Shown here piece after piece: positions 19,931 to 31,495 of a DNA stretch of 64,000 bases. The notes beneath the pieces are model-generated. The model worked only from the letters and a program-made list of their open reading frames with translations. It was not told the DNA's origin and searched no databases. The position numbers and the translations under genes were made by a program. Each line of letters begins with the position of its first letter. Position 1 is the stretch's first letter. Source of the DNA: Andrena cerasifolii (Eukaryota; Arthropoda; Insecta; Hymenoptera; Andrenidae); the NCBI RefSeq assembly GCF_050908995.1, contig NW_027484972.1:1-64000 (forward strand). Direction: 5' to 3'.

Positions 19931-22900
19931 TGAAAGGCCTGCGCCTCTTATTTGCAACTTTAAGGCGATGCCTTTGAAGCTGAAATTTAGTATACCTCTT
20001 TCCACTTCATTTTCTCCTGATATATTGGCCAAAATCTGGCGAAAATATCGAGAATACACAAAATTGAGCTTTGTAACAGGAGAACATGCCGTCGAAAGAG
20101 ATGGAACAATATAACGTCTCCGGACAGCAAACGAAGCAGCGAGAAGTGGCGCAGGTGTTTCGAGACAGTGACTGTTTCACGAAGAGACGCAGAATTATCG
20201 AAAGCCTCTTGAAAGGCCTGCGCCTCTTATTTGATACTTTTAAGCGATGACTTTGAAGCTGAAATTTAGTATACCTCTATCCACTTCATGTTCTCCTGAT
20301 ATATTGGCCAAAATCTGGCGAAAATTTTCAGAATGCACAGAATTGGGCTTTGTAACAGGAGAACATGCCGTCGAAAGAGATGGCACAAAGTAACGTCTCC
20401 GGAGAGCAAATCAAAGAGCGAGAAGTGGCGCAAGTGTTTCGAGACAGTGACTGCTTAACGAAGAGACGCAGAATTTTCGAACGCCTCTTGAAAGGCCTGC
20501 GCCTCTTAATTGCAACTTTAAGGCGATGCCTTTGAAGCTGAAATTTAGTATACCTCTTTCCACTTCATGTTCTCGTGATATATTGGCCAAAATCTGGCGA
20601 AAATTTTCAGAATGCACAGAATTGGGCTTTGTAACAGGAGAACATGCCGTCGAAAGAGATGGCACAAAGTAACGTCTCCGGAGAGCAAATCAAAGAGCGA
20701 GAAGTGGCGCAGGTGTTTCGAGACAGTGACTGTTTCACGAAGAGACGCAGAATTTTCGAAAGCCTCTTTAATGGCCTGCGCCTCTTATTTGATACTTTTA
20801 AGCGATGACTTTGAAGCTGAAATTTAGTATACCTCTATCCACTTCATGTTCTCCTGATATATTGGCCAAAATCTGGCGAAAATTTTCAGAATGCACAGAA
20901 TTGGGCTTTGTAACAGGAGAACATGCCGTCGAAAGAGATGGCACAAAGTAACGTCTCCGGAGAGCAAATCAAAGAGCGAGAAGTGGCGCAAGTGTTTCGA
21001 GACAGTGACTGTTTAACGAAGAGACGCAGAATTTTCGAACGCCTCTTGAAAGGCTTGCGCCTCTTAATTGCAAATTTAAGGCGATGCCTTTGAAGCTGAA
21101 ATTTAGTATACGTCTATCCACTTCATGTTCTCCTGATATATTGGCCAAAATCTGGCGAAAATTTTCAGAATGCACAGAATTGGGCTTTGTAACAGGAGAA
21201 CATGCCGTCGATAGAGATGGCACAAAGTAACGTCTCCGGAGAGCAAATCAAAGAGCGAGATGTGGCGCAGATGTTTCAAGACAGTGACTGTTTAACGAAG
21301 ACACGCAGAATTTTCGAACGCCTCTTGAAAGGCCTGCGCCTCTTATTTGCAACTTTAAGGAGATGCCTTTGAAGCTGAAATTTAGTATACCTCTTTTGAC
21401 TTCATGTTCACCTGATATATTGGCCAAAATCTGGCGAAAATTTTCAGAATGCACAGAATTGGGCTTTGTAACAGGAGAACATGCCGTTGAAAGAGATGGC
21501 ACAAAGTAACGTCTCCGGAGAGCAAATCAAAGAGCGAGAAGTGGCGCAAGTGTTTCGAGACAGTGACTGTTTAACGAAGAGACGCAGAATTTTCGAACGC
21601 CTCTTGAAAGGCCTGCGCCTCTTAATTGCAACTTTAAGGCGATGCCTTTGAAGCTGAAATTTAGTATACCTCTTTCCACATCATGTTCTCCTGATATATT
21701 GGCAAAATCTAGCGAAAAATTTCAGAATGCACAAAATTGGGCTTTGTAACAGGAGAACATGCCGTCGATAGAGATGGCACAAAGTAACGTCTCCGGAGAG
21801 CAAATCAAAAAGCGAGAAGTGGCGCAGATGTTTCGAGACAGTGACTGTTTCACGAAGAGACGCAGAATTTTCGAACGCCTCTTGAAAGGCCTGCGCCTCT
21901 TAATTGCAAATTTAAGGCGATGCCTTTGAAGCTGAAATTTAGTATACCTCTATCCACTTCATGTTCTCCTGATATATTGGCCAAAATCTGGCGAAAATTT
22001 TCAGAATGCACAGAATTGGGCTTTGTAACAGGAGAACATGCCGTCGATAGAGATGGCACAAAGTAACGTCTCCGGAGAGCAAATCAAAGAGGGAGAAGTG
22101 GCGCAAGTGTTTCGAGACAGTGACTGTTTAACGAAGAGACGCAGAATTTTCGAACGCCTCTTGAAAGGCCTGCGCCTCTTAATTGCAACGTTAAGGCGAT
22201 GCATTTGAAGCTGAAATTTAGTATACCTCTTTTGACTTCATGTTCTCCTGATATATTGGCCAAAATCTGGCGAAAATTTTCCGAATGCACAAAATTGGGC
22301 TTTGTAACAGCAGAACATGCCGTCGATAGAGATGGCACAAAGTAACGTCTCCGGAGAGCAAATCAAAGAGCGGGAAGTGGCGCAGATGTTTCAAGACAGT
22401 GACTGTTTAACGAAGAGACGCAGAATTTTCGAACGCCTCTTGAAAGGCCTGCGCCTCTTAATTGCAACTTTAAGGCGATGCCTTTGAAGCTGAAATTTAG
22501 TATACCTCTTTCCACTTCACGTTCTCCTGATATATTGGCCAAAATCTGGCTAAAATTTTCCGAATGCACAAAATTGGGCTTTGTAACAGGAGAAGATGCC
22601 GTCGATAGAGATGGCACAAAGTAACGTCTCCGGAGAGCAAATCAAAGAGCGGGAAGTGGCGCAGATGTTTCAAGACAGTGACTGTTTAACGAAGACACGC
22701 AGAATTTTCGAACGCCTCTTGAAAGGCCTGCGCCTCTAATTTGCAACTTTAAGGCGATGCCTTTGAAGCTGAAATTTAGTATACCTCTTTTGACTTCATG
22801 TTCACCTGATATATTGGCCAAAATCTGGCGAAAATTTTCAGAATGCACAGAATTGGGCTTTGTAACAGGAGAACATGCCGTCGAAAGAGATGGCACAAAG

Positions 22901-22998
22901 TAACGTCTCCGGAGAGCAAATCAAAGAGCGAGAAGTGGCGCAAGTGTTTCGAGACAGTGACTGTTTAACGAAGAGACGCAGAATTTTCGAACGCCTCT
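19930..22998. repeat. 3068-bp higher-order unit, copy 2
   Basis: Second member of the tandem pair that starts near 16862. The order of subfamilies is the same throughout and the 1-bp deletion monomer recurs at 21703. After about 22998 the sequence departs (TTAATTGC instead of TTATTTGC) and joins the block that carries the TAG haplotype. Confidence 0.85.
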
Positions 22999-23640
22999 TG
23001 AAAGGCCTGCGCCTCTTAATTGCAACTTTAAGGCGATGCCTTTGAAGCTGAAATTTAGTATACCTCTTTCCACTTCATGATCTCCTGATATATTGGCCAA
23101 AATCTGGCGAAAATTTTCCGAATGCACAAAATTGGGCTTTGTAACAGGAGAACATGACGTCGATAGAGATGGCACAAAGTAACGTCTCCGGATAGCAAAT
23201 CAAAGAGCGGGAAGTGGCGCAGATGTTTCAAGACAGTGACTGTTTAACGAAGACACGCAGAATTTTCGAACGCCTCTTGAAAGGCCTGCGCCTCTTAATT
23301 GCAACTTTAAGGCGATGCCTTTGAAGCCGAAATTTAGTATACCTCTTTCCACATCATGTTCTCCTGATATATTGGCCAAAATCTGGCGAAAATTTTCCGA
23401 ATGCACAAAATTGGGCTTTGTAACAGAAGAACATGCCGTCGAAAGAGATGGCACAAAGTAACGTCTCCGGAGAGCAAATCAAAGAGCGAGATGTGGCGCA
23501 GATGTTTCGAGACAGTGACTGTTTCACGAAGAGACGCAGAATTTTCGAACGCCTCTTGAAAGGCCTGCGCCTCTTAATTGCAACTTTAAGGCGATGCCTT
23601 TGAAGCTGAAATTTAGTATACCTCTTTCCACTTCATGTTC
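22921..23640. repeat. Block copied to about 25430-26150 (shift 2509 bp)
   Basis: Both copies carry CATGATCTCC, CATGACGTC, the TAG stop at codon 14 (23193-23195 and 25702-25704) and CCACATCATG (about 23351 and 25860). The shift equals nine monomers minus 2 bp because of the two T-run deletions in the monomer at 25107. The copies diverge after about 23680, where the left one has private changes (CCGATTGC and AAAAGTGGG). Confidence 0.65.
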
Positions 23641-25106
23641 TCCTGATATATTGGCCAAAATCTGGCGAAAATTTTCCGATTGCACAAAAGTGGGCTTTGT
23701 AACAGGAGAACATGCCGTCGATAGAGATGGCACAAAGTAACGTCTCCGGAGAGCAAATCAAAGAGCGGGAAGTGGCGCAGATGTTTCAAGACAGTGACTG
23801 TTTAACGAAGACACGCAGAATTTTCGAACGCCTCTTGAAAGGCCTGCGCCTCTTAATTGCAACTTTAAGGCGATGCCTTTGAAGCCGAAATTTAGTATAC
23901 CTCTTTCCACTTCATGTTCTCCTGATATATTGGCCAAAATCTGGCGAAAATTTTCCGAATGCACAAAATTGGGCTTTGTAACAGAAGAACATGCCGTCGA
24001 AAGAGATGGCACAAAGTAACGTCTCCGGAGAGCAAATCAAAGAGCGAGATGTGGCGCAGATGTTTCGAGACAGTGACTGTTTCACGAAGAGACGCAGAAT
24101 TTTCGAACGCCTCTTGAAAGGCCTGCGCCTCTTAATTGCAACTTTAAGGCGATGCCTTTGAAGCTGAAATTTAGTATACCTCTTTCCACTTCACGTTCTC
24201 CTGATATATTGGCCAAAATCTGGCTAAAATTTTCCGAATGCACAAAATTGGGCTTTGTAACAGGAGAACATGCCGTCGAAAGAGATGGCACAAAGTAACG
24301 TCTCCGGAGAGCAAATCAAAGAGGGAGAAGTGGCGCAAGTGTTTCGAGACAGTGACTGTTTAACGAAGAGACGCAGAATTTTCGAACGCCTCTTGAAAGG
24401 CCTGCGCCTCTTAATTGCAACGTTAAGGCGATGCATTTGAAGCTGAAATTTAGTATACCTCTTTCCACTTCATGTTCTCCTGATATATTGGCCAAAATCT
24501 GGCGAAAATTTTCCGAATGCACAAAATTGGGCTTTGTAACAGCAGAACATGCCGTCGATAGAGATGGCACAAAGTAACGTCTCCGGAGAGCAAATCAAAG
24601 AGCGGGAAGTGGCGCAGATGTTTCAAGACAGTGACTGTTTAACGAAGAGACGCAGAATTTTCGAACGCCTCTTGAAAGGCCTGCGCCTCTTAATTGCAAC
24701 TTTAAGGCGATGCCTTTGAAGCTGAAATTTAGTATACCTCTTTCCACTTCACGTTCTCCTGATATATTGGCCAAAATCTGGCTAAAATTTTCCGAATGCA
24801 CAAAATTGGGCTTTGTAACAGGAGAACATGCCGTCGATAGAGATGGCACAAAGTAACGTCTCCGGAGAGCAAATCAAAAAGCGAGAAGTGGCGCAGATGT
24901 TTCGAGACAGTGACTGTTTCACGAAGAGACGCAGAATTTTCGAACGCCTCTTGAAAGGTTTGCGCCTCTTAATTGCAAATTTAAGGCGATGCCTTTGAAG
25001 CTGAAATTTAGTATACGTCTATCCACTTCATGTTCTCCTGATATATTGGCCAAAATCTGGCGAAAATTTTCAGAATGCACAGAATTGGGCTTTGTAACAG
25101 GAGAAG

Positions 25107-25383
25107 ATGCCGTCGATAGAGATGGCACAAAGTAACGTCTCCGGAGAGCAAATCAAAGAGCGGGAAGTGGCGCAGATGTTTCAAGACAGTGACTGTTTAA
25201 CGAAGACACGCAGAATTTCGAACGCCTCTTGAAAGGCCTGCGCCTCTTATTTGCAACTTTAAGGCGATGCCTTTGAAGCTGAAATTTAGTATACCTCTTT
25301 TGACTTCATGTTCACCTGATATATTGGCCAAAATCTGGCGAAAATTTCAGAATGCACAGAATTGGGCTTTGTAACAGGAGAAC
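25107..25383 (+). repeat. 277-bp monomer with two T-run deletions
   Basis: TTTT is shortened to TTT twice in the same copy, at about 25216 (inside the ORF, so the reading frame breaks near codon 37) and at about 25345 (spacer). This is the only frame-breaking indel I found in an ORF half. Two homopolymer contractions in one copy could also be an uncorrected sequencing error. Confidence 0.8.
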
Positions 25384-26220
25384 ATGCCGTCGAAAGAGAT
25401 GGCACAAAGTAACGTCTCCGGAGAGCAAATCAAAGAGCGAGAAGTGGCGCAAGTGTTTCGAGACAGTGACTGTTTAACGAAGAGACGCAGAATTTTCGAA
25501 CGCCTCTTGAAAGGCCTGCGCCTCTTAATTGCAACTTTAAGGCGATGCCTTTGAAGCTGAAATTTAGTATACCTCTTTCCACTTCATGATCTCCTGATAT
25601 ATTGGCCAAAATCTGGCGAAAATTTTCCGAATGCACAAAATTGGGCTTTGTAACAGGAGAACATGACGTCGATAGAGATGGCACAAAGTAACGTCTCCGG
25701 ATAGCAAATCAAAGAGCGGGAAGTGGCGCAGATGTTTCAAGACAGTGACTGTTTAACGAAGACACGCAGAATTTTCGAACGCCTCTTGAAAGGCCTGCGC
25801 CTCTTAATTGCAACTTTAAGGCGATGCCTTTGAAGCCGAAATTTAGTATACCTCTTTCCACATCATGTTCTCCTGATATATTGGCCAAAATCTGGCGAAA
25901 ATTTTCCGAATGCACAAAATTGGGCTTTGTAACAGAAGAACATGCCGTCGAAAGAGATGGCACAAAGTAACGTCTCCGGAGAGCAAATCAAAGAGCGAGA
26001 TGTGGCGCAGATGTTTCGAGACAGTGACTGTTTCACGAAGAGACGCAGAATTTTCGAACGCCTCTTGAAAGGCCTGCGCCTCTTAATTGCAACTTTAAGG
26101 CGATGCCTTTGAAGCTGAAATTTAGTATACCTCTTTCCACTTCATGTTCTCCTGATATATTGGCCAAAATCTGGCGAAAATTTTCCGAATGCACAAAATT
26201 GGGCTTTGTAACAGAAGAAC

Positions 26221-26310
26221 ATGCCGTCGAAAGAGATGGCACAAAGTAACGTCTCCGGAGAGCAAATCAAAGAGCGAGATGTGGCGCAGATGTTTCGAGA
26301 CAGTGACTGA
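26221..26310 (+). pseudogene. Truncated ORF, independent TGA at codon 30
   Basis: TGT to TGA at 26308-26310, followed by TTC ACG. The amplified right-domain stop haplotype has TGA followed by TTA ACG and differs at other sites. The stop therefore seems to have arisen separately here, in a single copy. Confidence 0.65.
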
Positions 26311-28777
26311 TTCACGAAGAGACGCAGAATTTTCGAACGCCTCTTGAAAGGCCTGCGCCTCTTAATTGCAACTTTAAGGCGATGCCTTTGAAGCTGAAAT
26401 TTAGTATACCTCTTTCCACTTCACGTTCTCCTGATATATTGGCCAAAATCTGGCTAAAATTTTCCGAATGCACAAAATTGGGCTTTGTAACAGGAGAACA
26501 TGCCGTCGATAGAGATGGCACAAAGTAACGTCTCCGGAGAGCAAATCAAAGAGCGAGAAGTGGCGCAGATGTTTCGAGACAGTGACTGTTTCACGAAGAG
26601 ACGCAGAATTTTCGAACGCCTCTTGAAAGGCCTGCGCCTCTTAATTGCAAATTTAAGGCGATGCCTTTGAAGCTGAAATTTAGTATACCTCTATCCACTT
26701 CATGTTCTCCTGATATATTGGCCAAAATCTGGCGAAAATTTTCCGTATGCACAAAATTGGGCTTTGTAACAGAAGAACATGCCGTCGAAAGAGATGGCAC
26801 AAAGTAACGTCTCCGGAGAGCAAATCAAAGAGCGAGATGTGGCGCAGATGTTTCGAGACAGTGACTGTTTAACGAAGAAACGCAGAATTTTCGAACGACT
26901 CTTGAAAGGCCTGCGCCTCTTATTTGCAACTTTAAGGCGATGCCTTTGAAGCTGAAATTTAGTATACCTCTTTCCACTTCATGTTCTCGTGATATATTGG
27001 CCAAAATCTGGCGAAAATTTTCAGAATGCACAGAATTGGGCTTTGTAACAGGAGAACATGCCGTCGAAAGAGATGGCACAAAGTAACGTCTCCGGAGAGC
27101 AAATCAAAGAGCGAGAAGTGGCGCAGGTGTTTCGAGACAGTGACTGTTTCACGAAGAGACGCAGAATTTTCGAAAGCCTCTTTAATGGCCTGCGCCTCTT
27201 ATTTGATACTTTTAAGCGATGACTTTGAAGCTGAAATTTAGTATACCTCTATCCACTTCATGTTCTCCTGATATATTGGCCAAAATCTGGCGAAAATTTT
27301 CAGAATGCACAGAATTGGGCTTTGTAACAGGAGAACATGCCGTCGAAAGAGATGGCACAAAGTAACGTCTCCGGAGAGCAAATCAAAGAGCGAGAAGTGG
27401 CGCAAGTGTTTCGAGACAGTGACTGTTTAACGAAGAGACGCAGAATTTTCGAACGCCTCTTGAAAGGCTTGCGCCTCTTAATTGCAAATTTAAGGCGATG
27501 CCTTTGAAGCTGAAATTTAGTATACGTCTATCCACTTCATGTTCTCCTGATATATTGGCCAAAATCTGGCGAAAATTTTCAGAATGCACAGAATTGGGCT
27601 TTGTAACAGGAGAACATGCCGTCGATAGAGATGGCACAAAGTAACGTCTCCGGAGAGCAAATCAAAGAGCGGGAAGTGGCGCAGATGTTTCAAGACAGTG
27701 ACTGTTTAACGAAGACACGCAGAATTTTCGAACGCCTCTTGAAAGGCCTGCGCCTCTTATTTGCAACTTTAAGGCGATGCCTTTGAAGCTGAAATTTAGT
27801 ATACCTCTTTTGACTTCATGTTCACCTGATATATTGGCCAAAATCTGGCGAAAATTTTCAGAATGCACAGAATTGGGCTTTGTAACAGGAGAACATGCCG
27901 TTGAAAGAGATGGCACAAACTAACGTCTCCGGAGAGCAAATCAAAGAGCGAGAAGTGGCGCAAGTGTTTCGAGACAGTGACTGTTTAACGAAGAGACGCA
28001 GAATTTTCGAACGCCTCTTGAAAGGCCTGCGCCTCTTAATTGCAACTTTAAGGCGATGCCTTTGAAGCTGAAATTTAGTATACCTCTTTCCACTTCATGA
28101 TCTCCTGATATATTGGCCAAAATCTGGCGAAAATTTTCCGAATGCACAAAATTGGGCTTTGTAACAGGAGAACATGACGTCGATAGAGATGGCACAAAGT
28201 AACGTCTCCGGATAGCAAATCAAAGAGCGGGAAGTGGCGCAAGTGTTTCGAGACAGTGACTGTTTAACGAAGACACGCAGAATTTTCGAACGCCTCTTGA
28301 AAGGCCTGCGCCTCTTAATTGCAACTTTAAGGCGATGCCTTTGAAGCTGAAATTTAGTATACCTCTTTCCACTTCATGTTCTCCTGATATATTGGCCAAA
28401 ATCTGGCGAAAATTTTCAGAATGCACAGAATTGGGCTTTGTAACAGGAGAACATGCCGTCGAAAGGGATGGCACAAAGTAACGTCTCCGGAGAGCAAATC
28501 AAAAAGCGAGAAGTGGCGCAGATGTTTCGAGACAGTGACTGTTTCACGAAGAGACGCAGAATTTTCGAACGCCTCTTGAAAGGCCTGCGCCTCTTAATTG
28601 CAAATTTAAGGCGATGCCTTTGAAGCTGAAATTTAGTATACCTCTATCCACTTCATGTTCTCCTGATATATTGGCCAAAATCTGGCGAAAATTTTCAGAA
28701 TGCACAGAATTGGGCTTTGTAACAGGAGAACATGCCGTCGAAAGAGATGGCACAAAGTAACGTCTCCGGAGAGCAAA

Positions 28778-29150
28778 TCAAAGAGCGAGAAGTGGCGCAA
28801 GTGTTTCGAGACAGTGACTGTTTAACGAAGAGACGCAGAATTTTCGAACGCCTCTTGAAAGGCCTGCGCCTCTTAATTGCAACTTTAAGGCGATGCCTTT
28901 GAAGCTGAAATTTAGTATACCTCTTTCCACTTCATGTTCTCCTGATGTATTGGCCAAAATCTGGCGAAAATTTTCCGAATGCACAAACTTGGGCTTTGTA
29001 ACAGGAGAACATGCCGTCGATAGAGATGGCACAATGTAACGTCTCCGGAGAGCAAATCAAAGAGCGAGATGTGGCGCAGATGCTTCGAGACAGTGACTGT
29101 TTCACGAAGAGACGCAGAATTTTCGAACGCCTCTTGAAAGGCCTGCGCCT
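28778..29150. repeat. Block copied to about 33242-33614 (shift 4464 bp)
   Basis: Shared rare marks are GATGTATTGG (about 28946 and 33410), ACAAACTTGGG (about 28985 and 33449) and GATGCTTCG (codon 25 TTT to CTT, about 29081 and 33545). The right copy has GCCGAAATTT where the left has GCTGAAATTT, so the two are not identical. Confidence 0.65.
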
Positions 29151-29299
29151 CTTAATTGCAACTTTAAGGCGATGCCTTTGAAGCTGAAATTTAGTATACC
29201 TCTTTCCACTTCATGTTCTCCTGATATATTGGCCAAAATCTGGCGAAAATTTTCCGAATGCACAAAATTGGGCTTTGTAACAGGAGAACATGCCGTCGA

Positions 29300-29500
29300 T
29301 AGAGATGGCACAAAGTAACGTCTCCGGAGAGCAAATCAAAGAGCGGGAAGTGGCGCATATGTTTCAAGACAGTGACTGTTTAACGAAGACACGCAGAATT
29401 TTCAAACGCCTCTTGAAAGGCCTGCGCCTCTTAATTGCAACTTTAAGGCGATGCCTTTGAAGCTGAAATTTAGTATACCTCTTTCCACTTCATGTTCTCC
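29300..29500. repeat. Block with CATATG and TTTCAAACGCC marks, copied 2790 bp downstream
   Basis: The rare marks GCGCATATGTTTC and TTTCAAACGCC (codon 39 GAA to AAA) recur near 32145-32195, exactly 10 monomers away. The GCGCATATG mark alone also appears at about 31307 inside a chimeric monomer. This shows that parts of the unit move separately. Confidence 0.6.
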
Positions 29501-31009
29501 TGATATATTGGCCAAAATCTGGCGAAAATTATCAGAATGCACAAAATTGGGCTTTGTAACAGAAGAAAATGCCGTCGAAAGAGATGGCACAAAGTAACGT
29601 CTCCGGAGAGCAAATCAAAGAGCGAGAAGTGGCGCAGATGTTTCGAGACAGTGACTGTTTCACGAAGAGACGCAGAATTTTCGAACGCCTCTTGATAGGC
29701 CTGCGCCTCTTAATTGCAAATTTAAGGCGATGCCTTTGAAGCTGAAATTTAGTATACCTCTATCCACTTCATGTTCTCCTGATATATTGGCCAAAATCTG
29801 GCGAAAATTTTCAGAATGCACAGAATTGGGCTTTGTAACAGGAGAACATGCCGTCGAAAGAGATGGCACAAAGTAACGTCTCCGGAGAGCAAATCAAAGA
29901 GCGGGAAGTGGCGCAGATGTTTCAAGACAGTGACTGTTTAACGAAGACACGCAGAATTTTCGAACGCCTCTTGAAAGGCCTGCGCCTCTTAATTGCAACT
30001 TTAAGGCGGTGCCTTTGAAGCCGAAATTTAGTATACCTCTTTCCACTTCATGTTCTCCTGATATATTGGCCAAAATCTGGCGAAAATTTTCCGAATGCAC
30101 AAAATTGGGCTTTGTAACAGAAGAACATGCCGTCGAAAGAGATGGCACAATGTAACGTCTCCGGAGAGCAAATCAAAGAGCGAGATGTGGCGCAGATGTT
30201 TCGAGACAGTGACTGTTTAACGAAGAAACGCAGAATTTTCGAACGACTCTTGAAAGGCCTGCGCCTCTTATTTGCAACTTTAAGGCGATGCCTTTGAAGC
30301 TGAAATTTAGTATACCTCTTTCCACTTCATTTTCTCCTGATAAATTGACCAAAATCTGGCGAAAATATCGAGAATACACAAAATTGAGCTTTGTAACAGG
30401 AGAACATGCCGTCGAAAGAGATGGAACAATATAACGTCTCCGGACAGCAAACGAAGGAGCGAGAAGTGGCGCAGGTGTTTCGAGACAGTGACTGTTTCAC
30501 GAAGAGACGCAGAATTTTCGAAAGCCTCTTGAAAGGCCTGCGCCTCTTATTTGATACTTTTAAGCGATGCCTTTGAAGCTGAAATTTAGTATACCCCTTT
30601 CCACTTCATTTTCTCCTGATTTATTGGCCAAAATCTGGCGAAAATTTCGAGAATACACAAAATTGGGCTTTGTAACAGGCGAACATGCCGTCGAAAGAGA
30701 TGGATCAAAGTAATGTCTCCGGAGAGTAAATCAAAAAGCGAGAAGTGGCGCAGATGTTTCGAGACAGTGACTGTTTAACGAAGACACGCAGAATTTTCGA
30801 ACGCCTCTTGAAAGGCCTGCGCCTCTTAATTGCAACTTTAAGGCGGTGCCTTTGAAGCCGAAATTTAGTATACCTCTTTCCACTTCATGTTCTCCTGATA
30901 TATTGGCCAAAATCTGGCGAAAATTTTCCGAATGCACAAAATTGGGCTTTGTAACAGAAGAACATGCCGTCGAAAGAGATGGCACAATGTAACGTCTCCG
31001 GAGAGCAAA

Positions 31010-31495
31010 TCAAAGAGCGAGATGTGGCGCAGATGTTTCGAGACAGTGACTGTTTAACGAAGAAACGCAGAATTTTCGAACGACTCTTGAAAGGCCTGCG
31101 CCTCTTATTTGCAACTTTAAGGCGATGCCTTTGAAGCTGAAATTTAGTATACCTCTTTCCACTTCATTTTCTCCTGATATATTGACCAAAATCTGGCGAA
31201 AATATCGAGAATACACAAAATTGAGCTTTGTAACAGGAGAACATGCCGTCGAAAGAGATGGAACAATATAACGTCTCCGGACAGCAAACGAAGGAGCGAG
31301 AAGTGGCGCATATGTTTCAAGACAGTGACTGTTTAACGAAGACACGCAGAATTTTCGAACGCCTCTTGAAAGGCCTGCGCCTCTTAATTGCAACTTTAAG
31401 GCGATGCCTTTGAAGCTGAAATTTAGTATACCTCTTTCCACTTCATGTTCTCCTGATATATTGGCCAAAATCTGGCGAAAATCGTCCGAATACAC
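31010..31495 (-). other. Fused 161-aa minus-strand ORF across a chimeric monomer
   Basis: Minus-strand ORFs normally end at TCA triplets of the plus strand at offset about 47-49 or 93-95. The monomer at 31243 joins an E-type start (GGACAGCAAACGAAGG, no TCA) to a Q26 second half (TTTAACG, no TCA). Both stops are absent, and the frame runs on through about 1.7 monomers. It starts at GTG. It is best read as a by-product of recombination between subfamilies near 31290-31320, not as a gene. Confidence 0.5.

Larger units (their letters stand above)
1..28200. repeat. Left domain: nested multi-monomer duplications
   Basis: About 101 monomers. Blocks are related by shifts of 6973 bp (25 monomers minus 2 bp), 4464 (16), 3906 (14), 3627 (13), 3068 (11 minus 1 bp) and 2509 bp (9 minus 2 bp). 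Each block is tied to its copy by private substitutions or indels. The domain is rich in the CTCTTTTGACTT spacer type, in the E subfamily and in the F42/N43 haplotype. Its right border is gradual and is set where the paired-stop types are still absent and E types become rare. Confidence 0.6.
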
